A stretch of DNA of 64,000 bases from Microbispora sp. ZYX-F-249 (lineage in GTDB: Bacteria > Actinomycetota > Actinomycetes > Streptosporangiales > Streptosporangiaceae), in contig NZ_JBDJAW010000001.1 in NCBI RefSeq assembly GCF_039649665.1, positions 186,001 through 250,000 on the forward strand, read 5' to 3'. Of the stretch, positions 44,881 to 54,304 are shown piece after piece. The notes under the pieces were generated by a model, which was not told where the DNA came from, searched no databases, and saw nothing but the letters and a program-made list of their open reading frames with translations. Numbering within the stretch: the stretch's first letter is position 1; each line of letters starts with the position of its first letter. The translations under genes were made by a program, and so were the position numbers.

Positions 44881-44992
44881 GGCATGCCTCGTGACCAGCA
44901 GGAATATCGTCTAATTCGTCATCCTACGACTATGACTCCCTGCGGCCGGAAGGGAGCGGCCGCGGGCCCCACGACGGCCGGGGCGGGCGGGG

Positions 44993-45685
44993 TCAGCGGA
45001 GCGCCAGTTCGGCGACCCGGCGGGCGAGCAGACGGGCGGGGTCGACGACGGGGACGGGGACGCGGGAGGCGTCCAGGGCCAGGACGATCTCGGTGCACGC
45101 CGCGACGACCCGCTCGGCGCCGCGGTCCACGAGTGAGCGCGAGACCTCCTCGAGGCCCAGCCGGTGGGCCGGGCCGGCGGCGCCGCTCTTGACCGCGCCG
45201 ATGGCCGCCATGACCCGCGACTGGCCGGGCTCGCCCGGCTCGATCACCGTGACGCCGCGCCGCCGCAGCGCCTCCGCGTACAGGCCCGCGCGCAGGGTGC
45301 CCGTCGTGGCGAGCACGCCCGCCGCGCGTACGCCGTCGGCGGCGAGGGCGTCGGCGGTGACCTCGATGATGCTGGCCAGCTCCAGCCCGGCCTCGTCCGC
45401 GAGGCGGGGGACGAACGCGTGGGCGGTGTTGCACGGCACGGCGAGCACCTGGCACCCGGCCCGTTTCAGGCCCTCGATGCCGCGTCGCAGGTATGGGGTC
45501 GGGTCCTCGCCGTCGCCGATCAGGCTCAGGGATCGGTCGGGGACGCGGGGGTCGCCCCAGATGACGACGGGCACGTGGCCCTGGTCGCAGGCCGCGGGCG
45601 TCTCCTCCACGAGCTTGCCGTAGAAGTCGACCGTGGCCGCCGGTCCCATGCCGCCCAGGACGCCGACCAGACGGGGCTCGCTCAC
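44993..45685 (-). CDS. Aspartate/glutamate racemase-family protein
   Basis: A 230-residue racemase-fold protein. The first Cys block is LAVPCNTAHAFVPRLADEAG and the second VVAACTEIVLALDASRVPV, giving the paired thiol acid-base residues for two-base racemisation; LVGVLGGMGPAATVDFYGKL is the family N-terminus. GTG 45685 is chosen because GGAGG lies six bases upstream. It probably interconverts D- and L-acidic amino acids or related compounds in the cytosol. It is divergent from the Lrp-type regulator and belongs with the downstream amidase and ABC transporter by theme, not by operon. Confidence 0.87.
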   Translation of the reverse strand: MSEPRLVGVLGGMGPAATVDFYGKLVEETPAACDQGHVPVVIWGDPRVPDRSLSLIGDGEDPTPYLRRGIEGLKRAGCQVLAVPCNTAHAFVPRLADEAGLELASIIEVTADALAADGVRAAGVLATTGTLRAGLYAEALRRRGVTVIEPGEPGQSRVMAAIGAVKSGAAGPAHRLGLEEVSRSLVDRGAERVVAACTEIVLALDASRVPVPVVDPARLLARRVAELALR

Positions 45686-45961
45686 CGGCCGCCTCCGGCC
45701 AGGCCGCGGACCCGCCGGGTGCCCCAGAACCGAGTCATCGAGATTCGTCCTCTCCCCGAATCCGACGGGGTTCCGCCGCACGATCGCGCGGAGACTCCCG
45801 CCTCGCCGTGGGCTCCCCGTGTCGTCCCCCGCGCCGCCCCGAAGGCCCGTCCGTGCCACGGGCCCGTCCAAGCCGCAGGCGCCGGCGCCGTACGGCCGGT
45901 CGGGCGAGCCGGGACGGCCGCGCGCACAAGGATCGGTCTATAAGGTGTTTCGAGCGCAAAA

Positions 45962-47032
45962 ATGCAGCAAAAAGTCATTCGAGGGGCATGCGTGCAGGAT
46001 TCCGACACGGAGCAGTCTCGGTTGTTGTCGGAGGCCGACCTCGAACTGATCGACGCGCTCCAGATCAACCCCCGCGCGAGCTGGGTGGACATCGGGGCGG
46101 CGATCGGCGCCGATCCGGCGACGGCCGCGCGGCGCTGGCAGCGGCTGAACGCCTCGGGCGAGGCCTGGACCACGGTCGCCCTCGGCCGGCGCCAGATGCA
46201 CGAGATGAGCATGGCGTTCCTGGAGATCGACTGTGCGGCCGGAGCCGCGGTCGAGGTCGCGGGCCGGCTCGCCACGGCCGGGCATCTCATCACCGTGCAG
46301 CACGTCGCCGCGGGCCACGACCTGTTCGTGATCGCCGTGGCCGCGTCGATGCCGGCGCTCGCGGACTACCTGCTCGCGGACCTGCCGCGGATGCCGGGGG
46401 TGGCGAAGGTGCGCACCCACGTCGCGACGCGCGTCTTCGAGGCCTCGCGCCACTGGCGGCTGCGCGTGCTGTCCCCTCGTACGGCGGCCGCCCTGACGCG
46501 CCGGCCCGGCCCGCCGGAGTCGACGAGGCGGATGGACGCGCTCGACCGCCTGCTGTTCAAGGCCCTGCTGCCGGACGGCCGGGCCGGCTACTCCGAGCTG
46601 GCCCGGGCCGTCGGCGTGTCCGAGCGCACGGTGCAGCGCAGGCTGTCCCGGCTGGTCGCGACGGGGGACATCGACTTCCGCTGCGACCTCGCGCGCTCGC
46701 ACGCGGGCTGGCACTCCTCGGCGGTCCTGTGGCTGCGGATGCCGGACGGTCTGCTGGAGGAGACGGGCCGGGCGCTGCTCGGCTGGCCGGAGACCCGCAC
46801 CTGCGCGGCGCTCGCGGGCCCCCGCAACATGCTCCTCACCGTCGGCCTGCACGAGGTCTCGGACCTGCACCCGCTGGTGGTCCGCCTGGAGGAGCGGTTT
46901 CCCCACGTGATCGTGGCCGACCGGCAGATCGTGCTGCGGCAGGCCAAGCTGTACGGCCGGGTCCTCGACCGGCTCGGCCGCTGCACGGCCGTCGTCCCGG
47001 TCGACCCGTGGGCCCTGCCGCGGCCCGCCTGA
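45962..47032 (+). CDS. Lrp/AsnC regulator with two fused modules
   Basis: A 356-residue regulator made of two complete Lrp/AsnC modules. Helix-turn-helix regions are ELIDALQINPRASWVDIGAA (near residue 30) and DRLLFKALLPDGRAGYSELA with VGVSERTVQRRLSRLVATGD (near residue 200), each followed by a RAM-like ligand domain. Single-module Lrp proteins are about 150 residues and dimerise; here one chain supplies both. ATG 45962 or GTG 45992 may be the start, and no good Shine-Dalgarno is seen. It is divergent from the racemase and followed convergently by the amidase (4-bp gap). An amino-acid-responsive role is likely. Confidence 0.88.
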   Translation: MQQKVIRGACVQDSDTEQSRLLSEADLELIDALQINPRASWVDIGAAIGADPATAARRWQRLNASGEAWTTVALGRRQMHEMSMAFLEIDCAAGAAVEVAGRLATAGHLITVQHVAAGHDLFVIAVAASMPALADYLLADLPRMPGVAKVRTHVATRVFEASRHWRLRVLSPRTAAALTRRPGPPESTRRMDALDRLLFKALLPDGRAGYSELARAVGVSERTVQRRLSRLVATGDIDFRCDLARSHAGWHSSAVLWLRMPDGLLEETGRALLGWPETRTCAALAGPRNMLLTVGLHEVSDLHPLVVRLEERFPHVIVADRQIVLRQAKLYGRVLDRLGRCTAVVPVDPWALPRPA

Positions 47033-47036
47033 AGGG

Positions 47037-48260
47037 TCAGCGCGGCTCGGGGACGCCGCCGCCCCGCGCCTCCCGGCAGAGCCCGGCGCGCAGGACGTCC
47101 GCCTCGCGGCGTCCCACCATCTGCAGGTCGCCGACCGCCAGCGCGGGCAGGCCGAGCGCGGACACGACGGCGGTGAGGCGGCCGACCTCGCCGCGCACGG
47201 CGGCCTCGTCGCACCCGAACCGGGGCGCGGGGCCACCGAGCGTCGGCATGATCAGGAGATCGATCCCGGACGTCTCCGTGGAGAACCGGGCCCTGACCGC
47301 GTCGAGCTCCTCGACCGCCCGGCGGTACTCCCGATGGCCGATCCCGCCGGCGCCGTCCAGCTTCCGCCGCACCCCCTCGCTGTAGCTCCCGGCCGCCCGC
47401 GGATAGGTGGCCTCGTGCGTGCGGCGGGCCTGCGCGCCCACGATCGTCCAGTAGGGCGGGAGGATGTCGTACGGCAGGGCGATCTCGCGGACCTCGGCGC
47501 CGAGATCCGCGAACTCCCCGGCCTGCGCGCATCCCTCGGCGACGCCGACGACCAGTCCCCGCAGCGCGTCCGGCGGCTCGACCGCCTCGCCGGACAGCAC
47601 CCGCCACACGCGGGCGCAGTCGGCGACCGAGGTGGTCATGGGCCCGACGACGTCGAACATGGGGGCGAGCGGCGCGACTCCCCCGGCCGGTACGGCGCCG
47701 GCTCCGGGCCGCAGGCCGACCACGCCGCAGCAGGCCGCAGGAATCCGTACGGAGCCGCCGGTGTCGGTGCCGAGGCCGAACCTGGCGATGCCCGCGGCGA
47801 GGGCGGCCGCCGTGCCGCCGCTCGATCCGCCGGGAGACAGGTGCGGGTGACACGGGTTGCGCACGTCGCCCCAGTGCGGGTTCTCGCTGGTGACGCCCCA
47901 GGCGAACTCGTGCTGGTTCGCCTTGCCCACCAGCAGCGCCCCCGCGCGTTCCAGCGCCTCGACACAGGGGGCGGTGGTCAGCGCCTCCTCGCCTCCGTAC
48001 AGGACGGAACCGCGGGTCGTGGGGAGCCCGGCGACGTCGATCATGTCCTTGACGACGAAGGTCCAGGCCCACAGCTCCGGCGGGACGCCGGGCGCGGCAC
48101 GCTCCCGGCCGGCGAGCCGTTCTATGACCGGCTCGGCGCCGGCCTCGATGAGGATGGCGTGATCGGCGTGCCGGCGGATCGCCTCGGCGGACCGGGCGAT
48201 CGCCGCGTCGCGTTCCGCGGCCGCCTCGGCCGGCCCGATGATCTGCGGCTCGCGTTCCAT
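47037..48260 (-). CDS. Amidase-signature hydrolase
   Basis: A 407-residue amidase of the Ser-Ser-Lys type. The signature LSPGGSSGGTAAALAAGIAR carries the catalytic serines, with GLGTDTGGSVRIPAACCGVV downstream, and the Lys lies in WTFVVKDMIDVAGLPTTRG. It is shorter than many family members (450-500), mostly at the C-terminus. It hydrolyses a carboxamide, perhaps an amide or N-acylated amino acid, in the cytosol. ATG 48260 has GAGGAGG nine bases upstream. It lies next to LysR, an amidohydrolase and a polar amino acid transporter, suggesting use of an amide-type nitrogen source. Confidence 0.87.
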   Translation of the reverse strand: MEREPQIIGPAEAAAERDAAIARSAEAIRRHADHAILIEAGAEPVIERLAGRERAAPGVPPELWAWTFVVKDMIDVAGLPTTRGSVLYGGEEALTTAPCVEALERAGALLVGKANQHEFAWGVTSENPHWGDVRNPCHPHLSPGGSSGGTAAALAAGIARFGLGTDTGGSVRIPAACCGVVGLRPGAGAVPAGGVAPLAPMFDVVGPMTTSVADCARVWRVLSGEAVEPPDALRGLVVGVAEGCAQAGEFADLGAEVREIALPYDILPPYWTIVGAQARRTHEATYPRAAGSYSEGVRRKLDGAGGIGHREYRRAVEELDAVRARFSTETSGIDLLIMPTLGGPAPRFGCDEAAVRGEVGRLTAVVSALGLPALAVGDLQMVGRREADVLRAGLCREARGGGVPEPR

Positions 48261-48402
48261 GGTCGGGGGCCTCCTCAAACGCCTGCTCCGGCGGCGGGGA
48301 GCCGTCCGGCGGGGACGGCGCGGCGGAGTCGTCACCAGCCGCACCGAGATCCGGCAAATGCTGACATAGCTCCCCTTTTGCGTCGAACCCCGCCACCTAG
48401 CG

Positions 48403-49278
48403 TCAGACCGCCAGAGCGTCCAGCAGGGACAGCAGACGGGCGCTCTCCCGCTCCGGGCGGGCGAGGGCGAAGATGCTGCGGCTGGTGTTCAGCCACGGCA
48501 CGTCGGCCACCACAACGCCCGGGCCGTGCCCGTGCAGCGCGAGATCGGTGACGAACGCGGCGCCCATCCCCGCCTCGACCATCGCCAGCATGATCTTGAA
48601 GTCGTCGGAGTGCCCGGCCACCCGGGGGTGCAGGCCCCAGCGGGCGAACACGCCCTCGAAGAAGGAGGCGTCGCTGCTGCCCGGATGGTGCGTGATCCAC
48701 GGCAGGTCGACGAGCTGCTCGGCCCGGTACGGCGCCAGGTCGCACCACTGGGCGGGAAGGACGAGCTTGTAGCGGTCCTCGGCGATCCAGCGGCGGCCCA
48801 GCGCCGACGGCCACGAGAGGCCGGAGTTCCCCACCTGGTAGACGATCGCCGCGTCCAGCTCGCCTCCGGCGCCGAGACGCGGAATGAGCCAGGAGGGCTC
48901 GGCGACGGTGACCTTGACGCCGGCCCGGTCCTCGTCCTCCATCCGCCCGAGCACGCCGGTCAGCTTGTCGGCGAAGCTGGGGAAGATCCCCAGGCGGATC
49001 CGCCGCTCGCTGTTGCGGTGGACGGCCTGGACAGTGGCGATCATGCGTTCCATGTCGCCGAGCACGGTCGCCGCGTGCCTGGCCAGCACCTCCGCGGCGT
49101 TGGTGGGCAGCACGCTGTGCGCGGACCGCTCGAACAGCCGGACGCCGATCTGCCGTTCCAGCGCGGCCATCTGCTGGGAGACGGCGGACGAGGTGTACCC
49201 CAGCCGGTTCGCCGCGGCGGCGAAGGAGCCGAACTGCACCACTTCGCGCAGAGTGCGGAGATGTTCCGGCTTGAGCAT
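48403..49278 (-). CDS. LysR-family transcriptional regulator
   Basis: A 291-residue regulator with an N-terminal winged helix (LREVVQFGSFAAAANRLGYT, then SSAVSQQMAALERQIGVRLF) and a C-terminal periplasmic-binding-like sensor domain (about 90-290). Length is typical. It is divergent from the amidohydrolase and transporter genes, and a 111-bp spacer separates them, so it likely controls that operon and possibly the amidase on its own strand. Ligand unknown. Confidence 0.9.
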   Translation of the reverse strand: MLKPEHLRTLREVVQFGSFAAAANRLGYTSSAVSQQMAALERQIGVRLFERSAHSVLPTNAAEVLARHAATVLGDMERMIATVQAVHRNSERRIRLGIFPSFADKLTGVLGRMEDEDRAGVKVTVAEPSWLIPRLGAGGELDAAIVYQVGNSGLSWPSALGRRWIAEDRYKLVLPAQWCDLAPYRAEQLVDLPWITHHPGSSDASFFEGVFARWGLHPRVAGHSDDFKIMLAMVEAGMGAAFVTDLALHGHGPGVVVADVPWLNTSRSIFALARPERESARLLSLLDALAV

Positions 49279-49389
49279 TAGCGTTCCTTGCTCTCAGGGC
49301 TGCCAAATGTCGTGTTTATAGCGCTTCCTACTTCTTTTCGCCACTTCTACAGTGATGGGCCACCGTTCCCGAATCCTTCTGAAGGTCAC

Positions 49390-50958
49390 ATGAGCAGCCG
49401 CGTGTACCGCAATGCCGCCATCCACACGGGGACCGGCGGCGCCCCACCCGCCCAGGCCATGGCCGTGGACGGCGAGACGCTGCTCGCCGTCGGCACGGAG
49501 GCGGAGGTGCGCGAGGCCGCGGGCCCGGGCGCGGAGCTGATCGACCTGGACGGCGCCGCCGTGCTCCCCGGCCTCTACGACGCGCACATCCACACCGCGC
49601 AGTACGCCCAGAGCCTCGGCGCGGTGGACCTGCGCGACGTGCGGTCCCTGGACGAGGCCCTCGCCGCGGTGGCCGCGCACGCGGCGCGGCTGCGGCCGGG
49701 CGCCTGGCTGTTCGGCGGACGGTGGAACAGCAACACCTGGAACCCGCCGGCCCAGCCGGACCGGTACGCGCTCGACTCCGTGTGCCCGGACCTGCCGGTC
49801 GCGCTGCCCAGCGTGGACGGTCACACCGTGTGGGCCAACTCGGCCGCGCTGCGGCTGGCCGGCATCGACGCGAGCACGCCCGACCCCGTGGGCGGCGAGA
49901 TCGTCAGGGACGCGAACGGGGAGCCCACCGGCATCCTGCGCGAAGCGGCCTCGTACCCGCTGCGCGACCTCATGGTCTCCCCCGACCTGCGCGACCTGCT
50001 CCGCGCGGCGCAGGAGGAGCTGCTCGCGCTCGGCCTGACCAGCGTCCACGACATCGACGGCGAGGACTGCCGGGCCGCCTACCTGCAGCTGCGCGACGCG
50101 GGCGAGCTCAAGCTGCGCGTCCACAAGGCGATCCCGATGGTCCACCTGGAGGCGGCGATCGCCGAGGGCCGCCGCACCGGGCAGGGCGACGACTGGGTCC
50201 GCACCGGCCCCGTGAAGATCTTCAGCGACGGCGCGCTCGGCTCGCACACCTGTCACATGAGCGAGTCCTTCGCCGGCGAGCACGGCAACAACGGCATCGC
50301 CGTCACGCCGTACGAGGAACTGGTCGCGCTGTTCTCCCGGGCGGCCGGAGCCGGCATCGCCGTGGCGACGCACGCGATCGGCGACCTGGCCAACCACCTG
50401 GTCATCAACGCGTACGAGGCGCTCGGCCAGACGCCGGGGCTGCGGCACCGCATCGAGCACGCCCAGCACCTGCGGCCCGGCGACCTGGCGCGGATGGCGC
50501 GGCTGGGCATCGTCGCCTCGATGCAGCCCGTGCACTGCACCAGCGACATCGACCTGGTGGACCACCTGCTGGCCGGCCACGATCTGGCCTCCTACGCCTG
50601 GCGGGGGATGCTCAACGTCGGCGTCGCGCTGGCCTTCGGCTCCGACGCCCCCGTCGAGCACCCCAACCCCTTCGCCGCGCTGTACGCCGCGGCGACCCGC
50701 ACCCGGACCGACGGCACCCCCGTCGGCGGGTGGCAGCCGGAGCAGCGGCTGAGCATGGCCGAGGCCGTCACCGCCCACACCCTGGGCGCGGCCTACGCCG
50801 CGGGCGAGGAGGAGCGCAAGGGCATCCTCACGCCCGGCAGACTCGCCGACTTCATCGCGGTGGACACCGACCCCTACCTGGAGTCGCCCGAGGCGGTGCT
50901 GCGCACCAAGGTTCTGACCACCGTCGTCGGCGGCGAGGTCCGCTGGCGGCGCATCTGA
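49390..50958 (+). CDS. YtcJ-like amidohydrolase
   Basis: A 522-residue metal-dependent hydrolase of the amidohydrolase superfamily. The first strand metal motif is LPGLYDAHIHTAQYA, later ligands include HAIGDLANHLVIN and RIEHAQHLRPGD, and GSDAPVEHPNPFAALYAAA is the end of the barrel. The N-terminal NAAIHTGTGGAPPAQAMAVD and C-terminal LTPGRLADFIAVDTDPY strands complete the fold, so unlike the relic at 38230 this one is intact. No signal peptide is seen. The substrate is unknown, probably a cyclic or N-substituted amide. It is first gene of an operon with the ABC transporter, 13 bp upstream of the binding protein. Confidence 0.88.
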   Translation: MSSRVYRNAAIHTGTGGAPPAQAMAVDGETLLAVGTEAEVREAAGPGAELIDLDGAAVLPGLYDAHIHTAQYAQSLGAVDLRDVRSLDEALAAVAAHAARLRPGAWLFGGRWNSNTWNPPAQPDRYALDSVCPDLPVALPSVDGHTVWANSAALRLAGIDASTPDPVGGEIVRDANGEPTGILREAASYPLRDLMVSPDLRDLLRAAQEELLALGLTSVHDIDGEDCRAAYLQLRDAGELKLRVHKAIPMVHLEAAIAEGRRTGQGDDWVRTGPVKIFSDGALGSHTCHMSESFAGEHGNNGIAVTPYEELVALFSRAAGAGIAVATHAIGDLANHLVINAYEALGQTPGLRHRIEHAQHLRPGDLARMARLGIVASMQPVHCTSDIDLVDHLLAGHDLASYAWRGMLNVGVALAFGSDAPVEHPNPFAALYAAATRTRTDGTPVGGWQPEQRLSMAEAVTAHTLGAAYAAGEEERKGILTPGRLADFIAVDTDPYLESPEAVLRTKVLTTVVGGEVRWRRI

Positions 50959-50971
50959 AGGAGCACCCCCT

Positions 50972-51928
50972 GTGAACACCCGGATCCTCACCACGCTCGC
51001 CGTCGGCGGGCTGCTCGCCGCGACCGCCGCCTGCGGCGCCCAGTCTCTGGACGCCGGCGACTCCGGCGCGGCGGCCTCGGCGCCGCCGGCCGTCGTCCTC
51101 GACGAGGCCCCCGCCGAGGAGAAGGCGGCCGACGTCATCAACGCCATCACCCCGGACCAGGAGCTCGCGGCCAAGGCGCCGGCGAGCCTCAAGTCGAACG
51201 GCCTCAAGGTCGTCTCCTCGATCGGCTACCCGCCCATGGAGCTGTTCGCGAGCGACGGCAAGACCGCGATCGGTTTCGACCCCGCCCTGGCGCGGGCCAT
51301 CGCGAGGAAGCTCGGCGTCAAGGTGACCATCACCGACGAGGAGTTCAACTCGCAGATTCCCGGCGTGCTCACCGGCCGCTACGACTTCGTCATCTCCTCC
51401 ATGAGCGACACGCCGGAACGGCAGGAGCAGGTCACGTTCGTCGACTACGTGCAGGCCGGCGCCGCGCTGCTGGTCAAGAAGGGCAACCCGGCGGGCATCA
51501 CCGGGCCCGCGGACCTGTGCGGCAAGACCGTCTCCGTCGTCGACAACGGCTCCTCGATGGAGCTGGCCGAGAGCTACGACGAGGACTGCAAGAAGGACGG
51601 CAAGCCCGCCGTGGACATCCTCAAGTTCCCCGGCGACACGGAGGCCATGATGCAGGTGAGCAACGGCCGTGCGCAGGCGAGCGTCACCGACTACGTGGTC
51701 GCCGCGTACAAGGCGGCCGATCCCAAGCTCGCTATGGAGGCCATCGCCCTCGACGGCACCGCGAGCCCCTGGGGCATCGGGATGAGGCCGGACAACAAGG
51801 AGCTCATCGACTCCGTCAAGGGCGCACTCGACTCCCTCATCAAGAGCGGGGAGTACGGCAGCATCCTCAAGGCCTGGAACCTGGACGCGCTGGCCGTCGA
51901 GTCGGCCGTGGTCAACGGCGGTAAGTGA
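50972..51928 (+). CDS. Polar amino acid ABC transporter substrate-binding lipoprotein
   Basis: A 318-residue exported lipoprotein. The signal is TRILTTLAVGGLLAATAACG, with lipobox ATAAC; mature residue 1 is the Cys. The bilobed family-3 binding fold has IGYPPMELFASDGKTAIGFD near the first lobe, LTGRYDFVISSMSDTPERQE, and DLCGKTVSVVDNGSSMELAE. It delivers a polar amino acid or amine-like ligand to the permease. It starts at GTG 50972 after AAGGAGC. An insert of about 35 Ala/Glu-rich residues separates the lipobox from the domain. Confidence 0.9.
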   Translation: MNTRILTTLAVGGLLAATAACGAQSLDAGDSGAAASAPPAVVLDEAPAEEKAADVINAITPDQELAAKAPASLKSNGLKVVSSIGYPPMELFASDGKTAIGFDPALARAIARKLGVKVTITDEEFNSQIPGVLTGRYDFVISSMSDTPERQEQVTFVDYVQAGAALLVKKGNPAGITGPADLCGKTVSVVDNGSSMELAESYDEDCKKDGKPAVDILKFPGDTEAMMQVSNGRAQASVTDYVVAAYKAADPKLAMEAIALDGTASPWGIGMRPDNKELIDSVKGALDSLIKSGEYGSILKAWNLDALAVESAVVNGGK

Positions 51929-51929
51929 C

Positions 51930-52838
51930 GTGCGCACCGAACCCATCGTCGACGGGGCCGGCACGCCGGTCCCCGTCGCGCGCACCCGGCACTGGGGCCG
52001 CTGGCTCGCCGCGGCCGCCGCGCTCGCGGTCGCCGGCTGGCTGGCCTACCTGGTGGTGGTCAACCCGCGCCTGGACTGGGGCAAGGTCGCCGAGTATCTG
52101 TTCAACGAGCGCATCCTGTCCGGGGTCCTGGTCACCATCGAGATCTCCGTACTGGCGACGGCCCTCGGACTGGTGCTCGGCGTCCTGGTCGCGGTCATGC
52201 GCCTGGCGCAGAACCCGGTGCTGAGCGGGCTGGCCACGTTCTACATCTGGTTCTTCCGCGGCACGCCGGTGCTGGTGCAGCTCATCTTCTGGTACAACCT
52301 GGCGTTCCTCTTCCCCGAACTGGTGCTCAAGATCCCCTTTACGGCGATCGGTCTCAAGTGGGACACCAACCAGGTGATGACCGGCTTCACCTCGGCCATG
52401 CTGGGGCTCGGGCTGAACCTGGCGGCGTACTTCGCCGAGACCGTGCGCGCCGGCATCCAGGCGGTGGACCGGGGCCAGACCGAGGCGGCGTACTCGCTGG
52501 GCATGACGCCGGCCAAGCGGATGCGGATCATCGTGCTGCCGCAGGCACTGCGCATCATCATCCCGCCGACCGGCAACGAGTTCATCTCCATGCTGAAGAC
52601 CACCTCGCTGGTGTACGTCGTCGCCGGGCACGACCTGATGACCAACGCCAGCCAGATCTACAAGGCCAACAACCGGATCATGGAGCTGCTGATCGTGGCG
52701 AGCGTCTGGTACATGCTCATGACCGCCGTGGCGACGTTCCTGCAGGGGCGGCTGGAGCGCCGGTTCGGCTCCGACGCCGTACGCCTGGTGCGCGGCGGCG
52801 GGGTCGCGGCCAAGGTCCTGCCGAAGGTGGCCGCGTGA
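51930..52838 (+). CDS. Amino acid ABC transporter permease
   Basis: A 302-residue HisMQ-type permease with a cytoplasmic N-terminus (first helix about 22-45) and further helices. The EAA loop is [20 protein letters not shown], then [20 protein letters not shown], ending with [21 protein letters not shown] single permease gene means it forms a homodimer. It starts at GTG 51930 right after the binding protein stop and ends overlapping the ATPase start. It moves the substrate across the plasma membrane with ATP from the next gene. Confidence 0.9.
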   Translation: MRTEPIVDGAGTPVPVARTRHWGRWLAAAAALAVAGWLAYLVVVNPRLDWGKVAEYLFNERILSGVLVTIEISVLATALGLVLGVLVAVMRLAQNPVLSGLATFYIWFFRGTPVLVQLIFWYNLAFLFPELVLKIPFTAIGLKWDTNQVMTGFTSAMLGLGLNLAAYFAETVRAGIQAVDRGQTEAAYSLGMTPAKRMRIIVLPQALRIIIPPTGNEFISMLKTTSLVYVVAGHDLMTNASQIYKANNRIMELLIVASVWYMLMTAVATFLQGRLERRFGSDAVRLVRGGGVAAKVLPKVAA

Positions 52839-53647
52839 GCGCCGGGGAGGCCCGCGGCGCGGCCCCGGTCGTGGTCGCGTCGGACGTCCGGATGGGCTAC
52901 AACGGCGTGCAGGTGCTGAACGGGGTCGACTTCACCGTCGCCTCCGGGGAGGTGAGCTGCATCATCGGCCCGTCGGGCTCGGGCAAGTCCACGTTCCTGC
53001 GCTGCGTCAACGGCCTGGAGCCCGTGCTGGGCGGCAGCCTCCGCGTGCTCGGGGAGGAGGTCGGCCACACGCTGCGCGACGGCAGGTACCACCCCTGGTC
53101 TCCGAAGGAGTTCGCCGCCTTCCGCAGGAACATCGGCATGGTGTTCCAGCGATTCAACCTGTTCGCCCACCAGAGCGCGCTGGAGAACGTCGCGTGCGGG
53201 CCCGTTCACGTGCTGGGCATGTCCCAGAACCGGGCGCGGACGCTGGCGATGGAGCACCTGGACCGCGTCGGCCTGGCCGACCACGCGCACAAGCGGCCCC
53301 ACCAGCTCTCCGGCGGCCAGCAGCAGCGGGTGGCCATCGCGAGGGCGCTGGCGATGAAGCCCACGCTGATGCTGTTCGACGAGCCGACCTCCGCCCTCGA
53401 CCCCGAACTGGTGGACGAGGTCCTCGAGGTGATGAAGGGCCTGGCCGCCGAGGGGATGACGATGGTCGTGGTGACCCACGAGATCGCCTTCGCGCGGGAG
53501 GTCGGCGACCGGCTGACCTTCTTCGCCGACGGCGTGGTCGTGGAGGAGGGCCGTCCCCGCGACCTTCTCGCCGCCCCTGCGCACGAACGCACCCGTGCGT
53601 TCCTGTCCAGCGTCCTGGGCGGTAAGGAGGACTCCTCCGCGCAGTGA
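52835..53647 (+). CDS. Amino acid ABC transporter ATP-binding protein
   Basis: A 270-residue ATPase of the GlnQ/HisP type. Walker A is [19 protein letters not shown], the Q-loop is [19 protein letters not shown], the signature is [19 protein letters not shown], Walker B is [20 protein letters not shown], and the switch His is in [17 protein letters not shown]. It starts at GTG 52835, overlapping the permease stop (GTGA). A ten-residue insert ([12 protein letters not shown]) between Walker A and the Q-loop is slightly unusual. It completes a three-gene transporter in operon with the amidohydrolase. Confidence 0.93.
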   Translation: MSAGEARGAAPVVVASDVRMGYNGVQVLNGVDFTVASGEVSCIIGPSGSGKSTFLRCVNGLEPVLGGSLRVLGEEVGHTLRDGRYHPWSPKEFAAFRRNIGMVFQRFNLFAHQSALENVACGPVHVLGMSQNRARTLAMEHLDRVGLADHAHKRPHQLSGGQQQRVAIARALAMKPTLMLFDEPTSALDPELVDEVLEVMKGLAAEGMTMVVVTHEIAFAREVGDRLTFFADGVVVEEGRPRDLLAAPAHERTRAFLSSVLGGKEDSSAQ

Positions 53648-53695
53648 GCGCGCCGGTCGCGTGTCCCTCGGCCGGTGCGAACTCCCGCGATCGAT

Positions 53696-54178
53696 TCAGA
53701 CGTCTCTGCGGCGCTCGCGGGCGCGGATCGCCAGGGTCACGGGTACGGCGTGGCCCAGCACTCCGACGCCCCAGCCGAGGACGGGCCAGATCGGCCACGG
53801 ATACCAGAAGTCCGTCGCCCGGCCGACGGCGAGCCAGACGACCACCAGGAGGAGCGACGTGCCGGCATAGACGCCGGCGTGGATACGCACCCCGAGCCTG
53901 GCCGCCCTTGCCTTCCGGGCCCGGCGCCGCGCCCGGTCCCTCGACGTGCGCAGCCTGGCCGGCAGGTCGGCGACAAGAGCGTCGAGCTCGCCGCGGTGCC
54001 GCGCGCGCGTGGCGATGTCGAGGCGCTCGTCGAACTCCTCCTTGGTCAGGTAGCCGGCGGCGAACGCGTCGCCGAGCAGGTCGACGGCGCGGTCACGGTC
54101 GGCGGCGCCGGCCCGGGGAGCGGCGGCCGGGGCGGCGGCGGGCCTGGAGCCCAGCGCTGTGCCGGAGTCGGTGGTCAA
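53696..54178 (-). CDS. DUF1707 plus two-helix membrane protein
   Basis: A 160-residue protein. Residues 27-75 form a DUF1707 domain (DRDRAVDLLGDAFAAGYLTK, then EEFDERLDIATRARHRGELD), followed by an Arg-rich linker and a two-helix membrane segment (VYAGTSLLLVVVWLAVGRAT and PIWPVLGWGVGVLGHAVPVT). The function of these actinobacterial proteins is not known. The best start is TTG 54178, with GGAGG at the right distance; longer frames up to 54238 lack a ribosome-binding site and run through a candidate TetR operator. Confidence 0.75.
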   Translation of the reverse strand: MTTDSGTALGSRPAAAPAAAPRAGAADRDRAVDLLGDAFAAGYLTKEEFDERLDIATRARHRGELDALVADLPARLRTSRDRARRRARKARAARLGVRIHAGVYAGTSLLLVVVWLAVGRATDFWYPWPIWPVLGWGVGVLGHAVPVTLAIRARERRRDV

Positions 54179-54226
54179 GGGGGCCTCCAGGAGTCGGGCA
54201 GACCATCTCCGCGATTGTGGATAACG

Positions 54227-54247
54227 AAAGCGTCGCATAAACGCTTT
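54227..54247. promoter_or_regulatory. Candidate TetR operator (inverted repeat)
   Basis: AAAGCG (54227-54232) and CGCTTT (54242-54247) form an inverted repeat with a nine-base spacer in an AT-richer spacer between the DUF1707 gene and the TetR gene. A second TAAC/GTTA repeat follows near 54252-54274. These are weak by-eye candidates only. Confidence 0.3.
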
Positions 54248-54304
54248 AGCTAACGCAAGACGCTACAGTTAACACGCGTAAACACAAGAGGGGAGGACAG
54301 ACCG

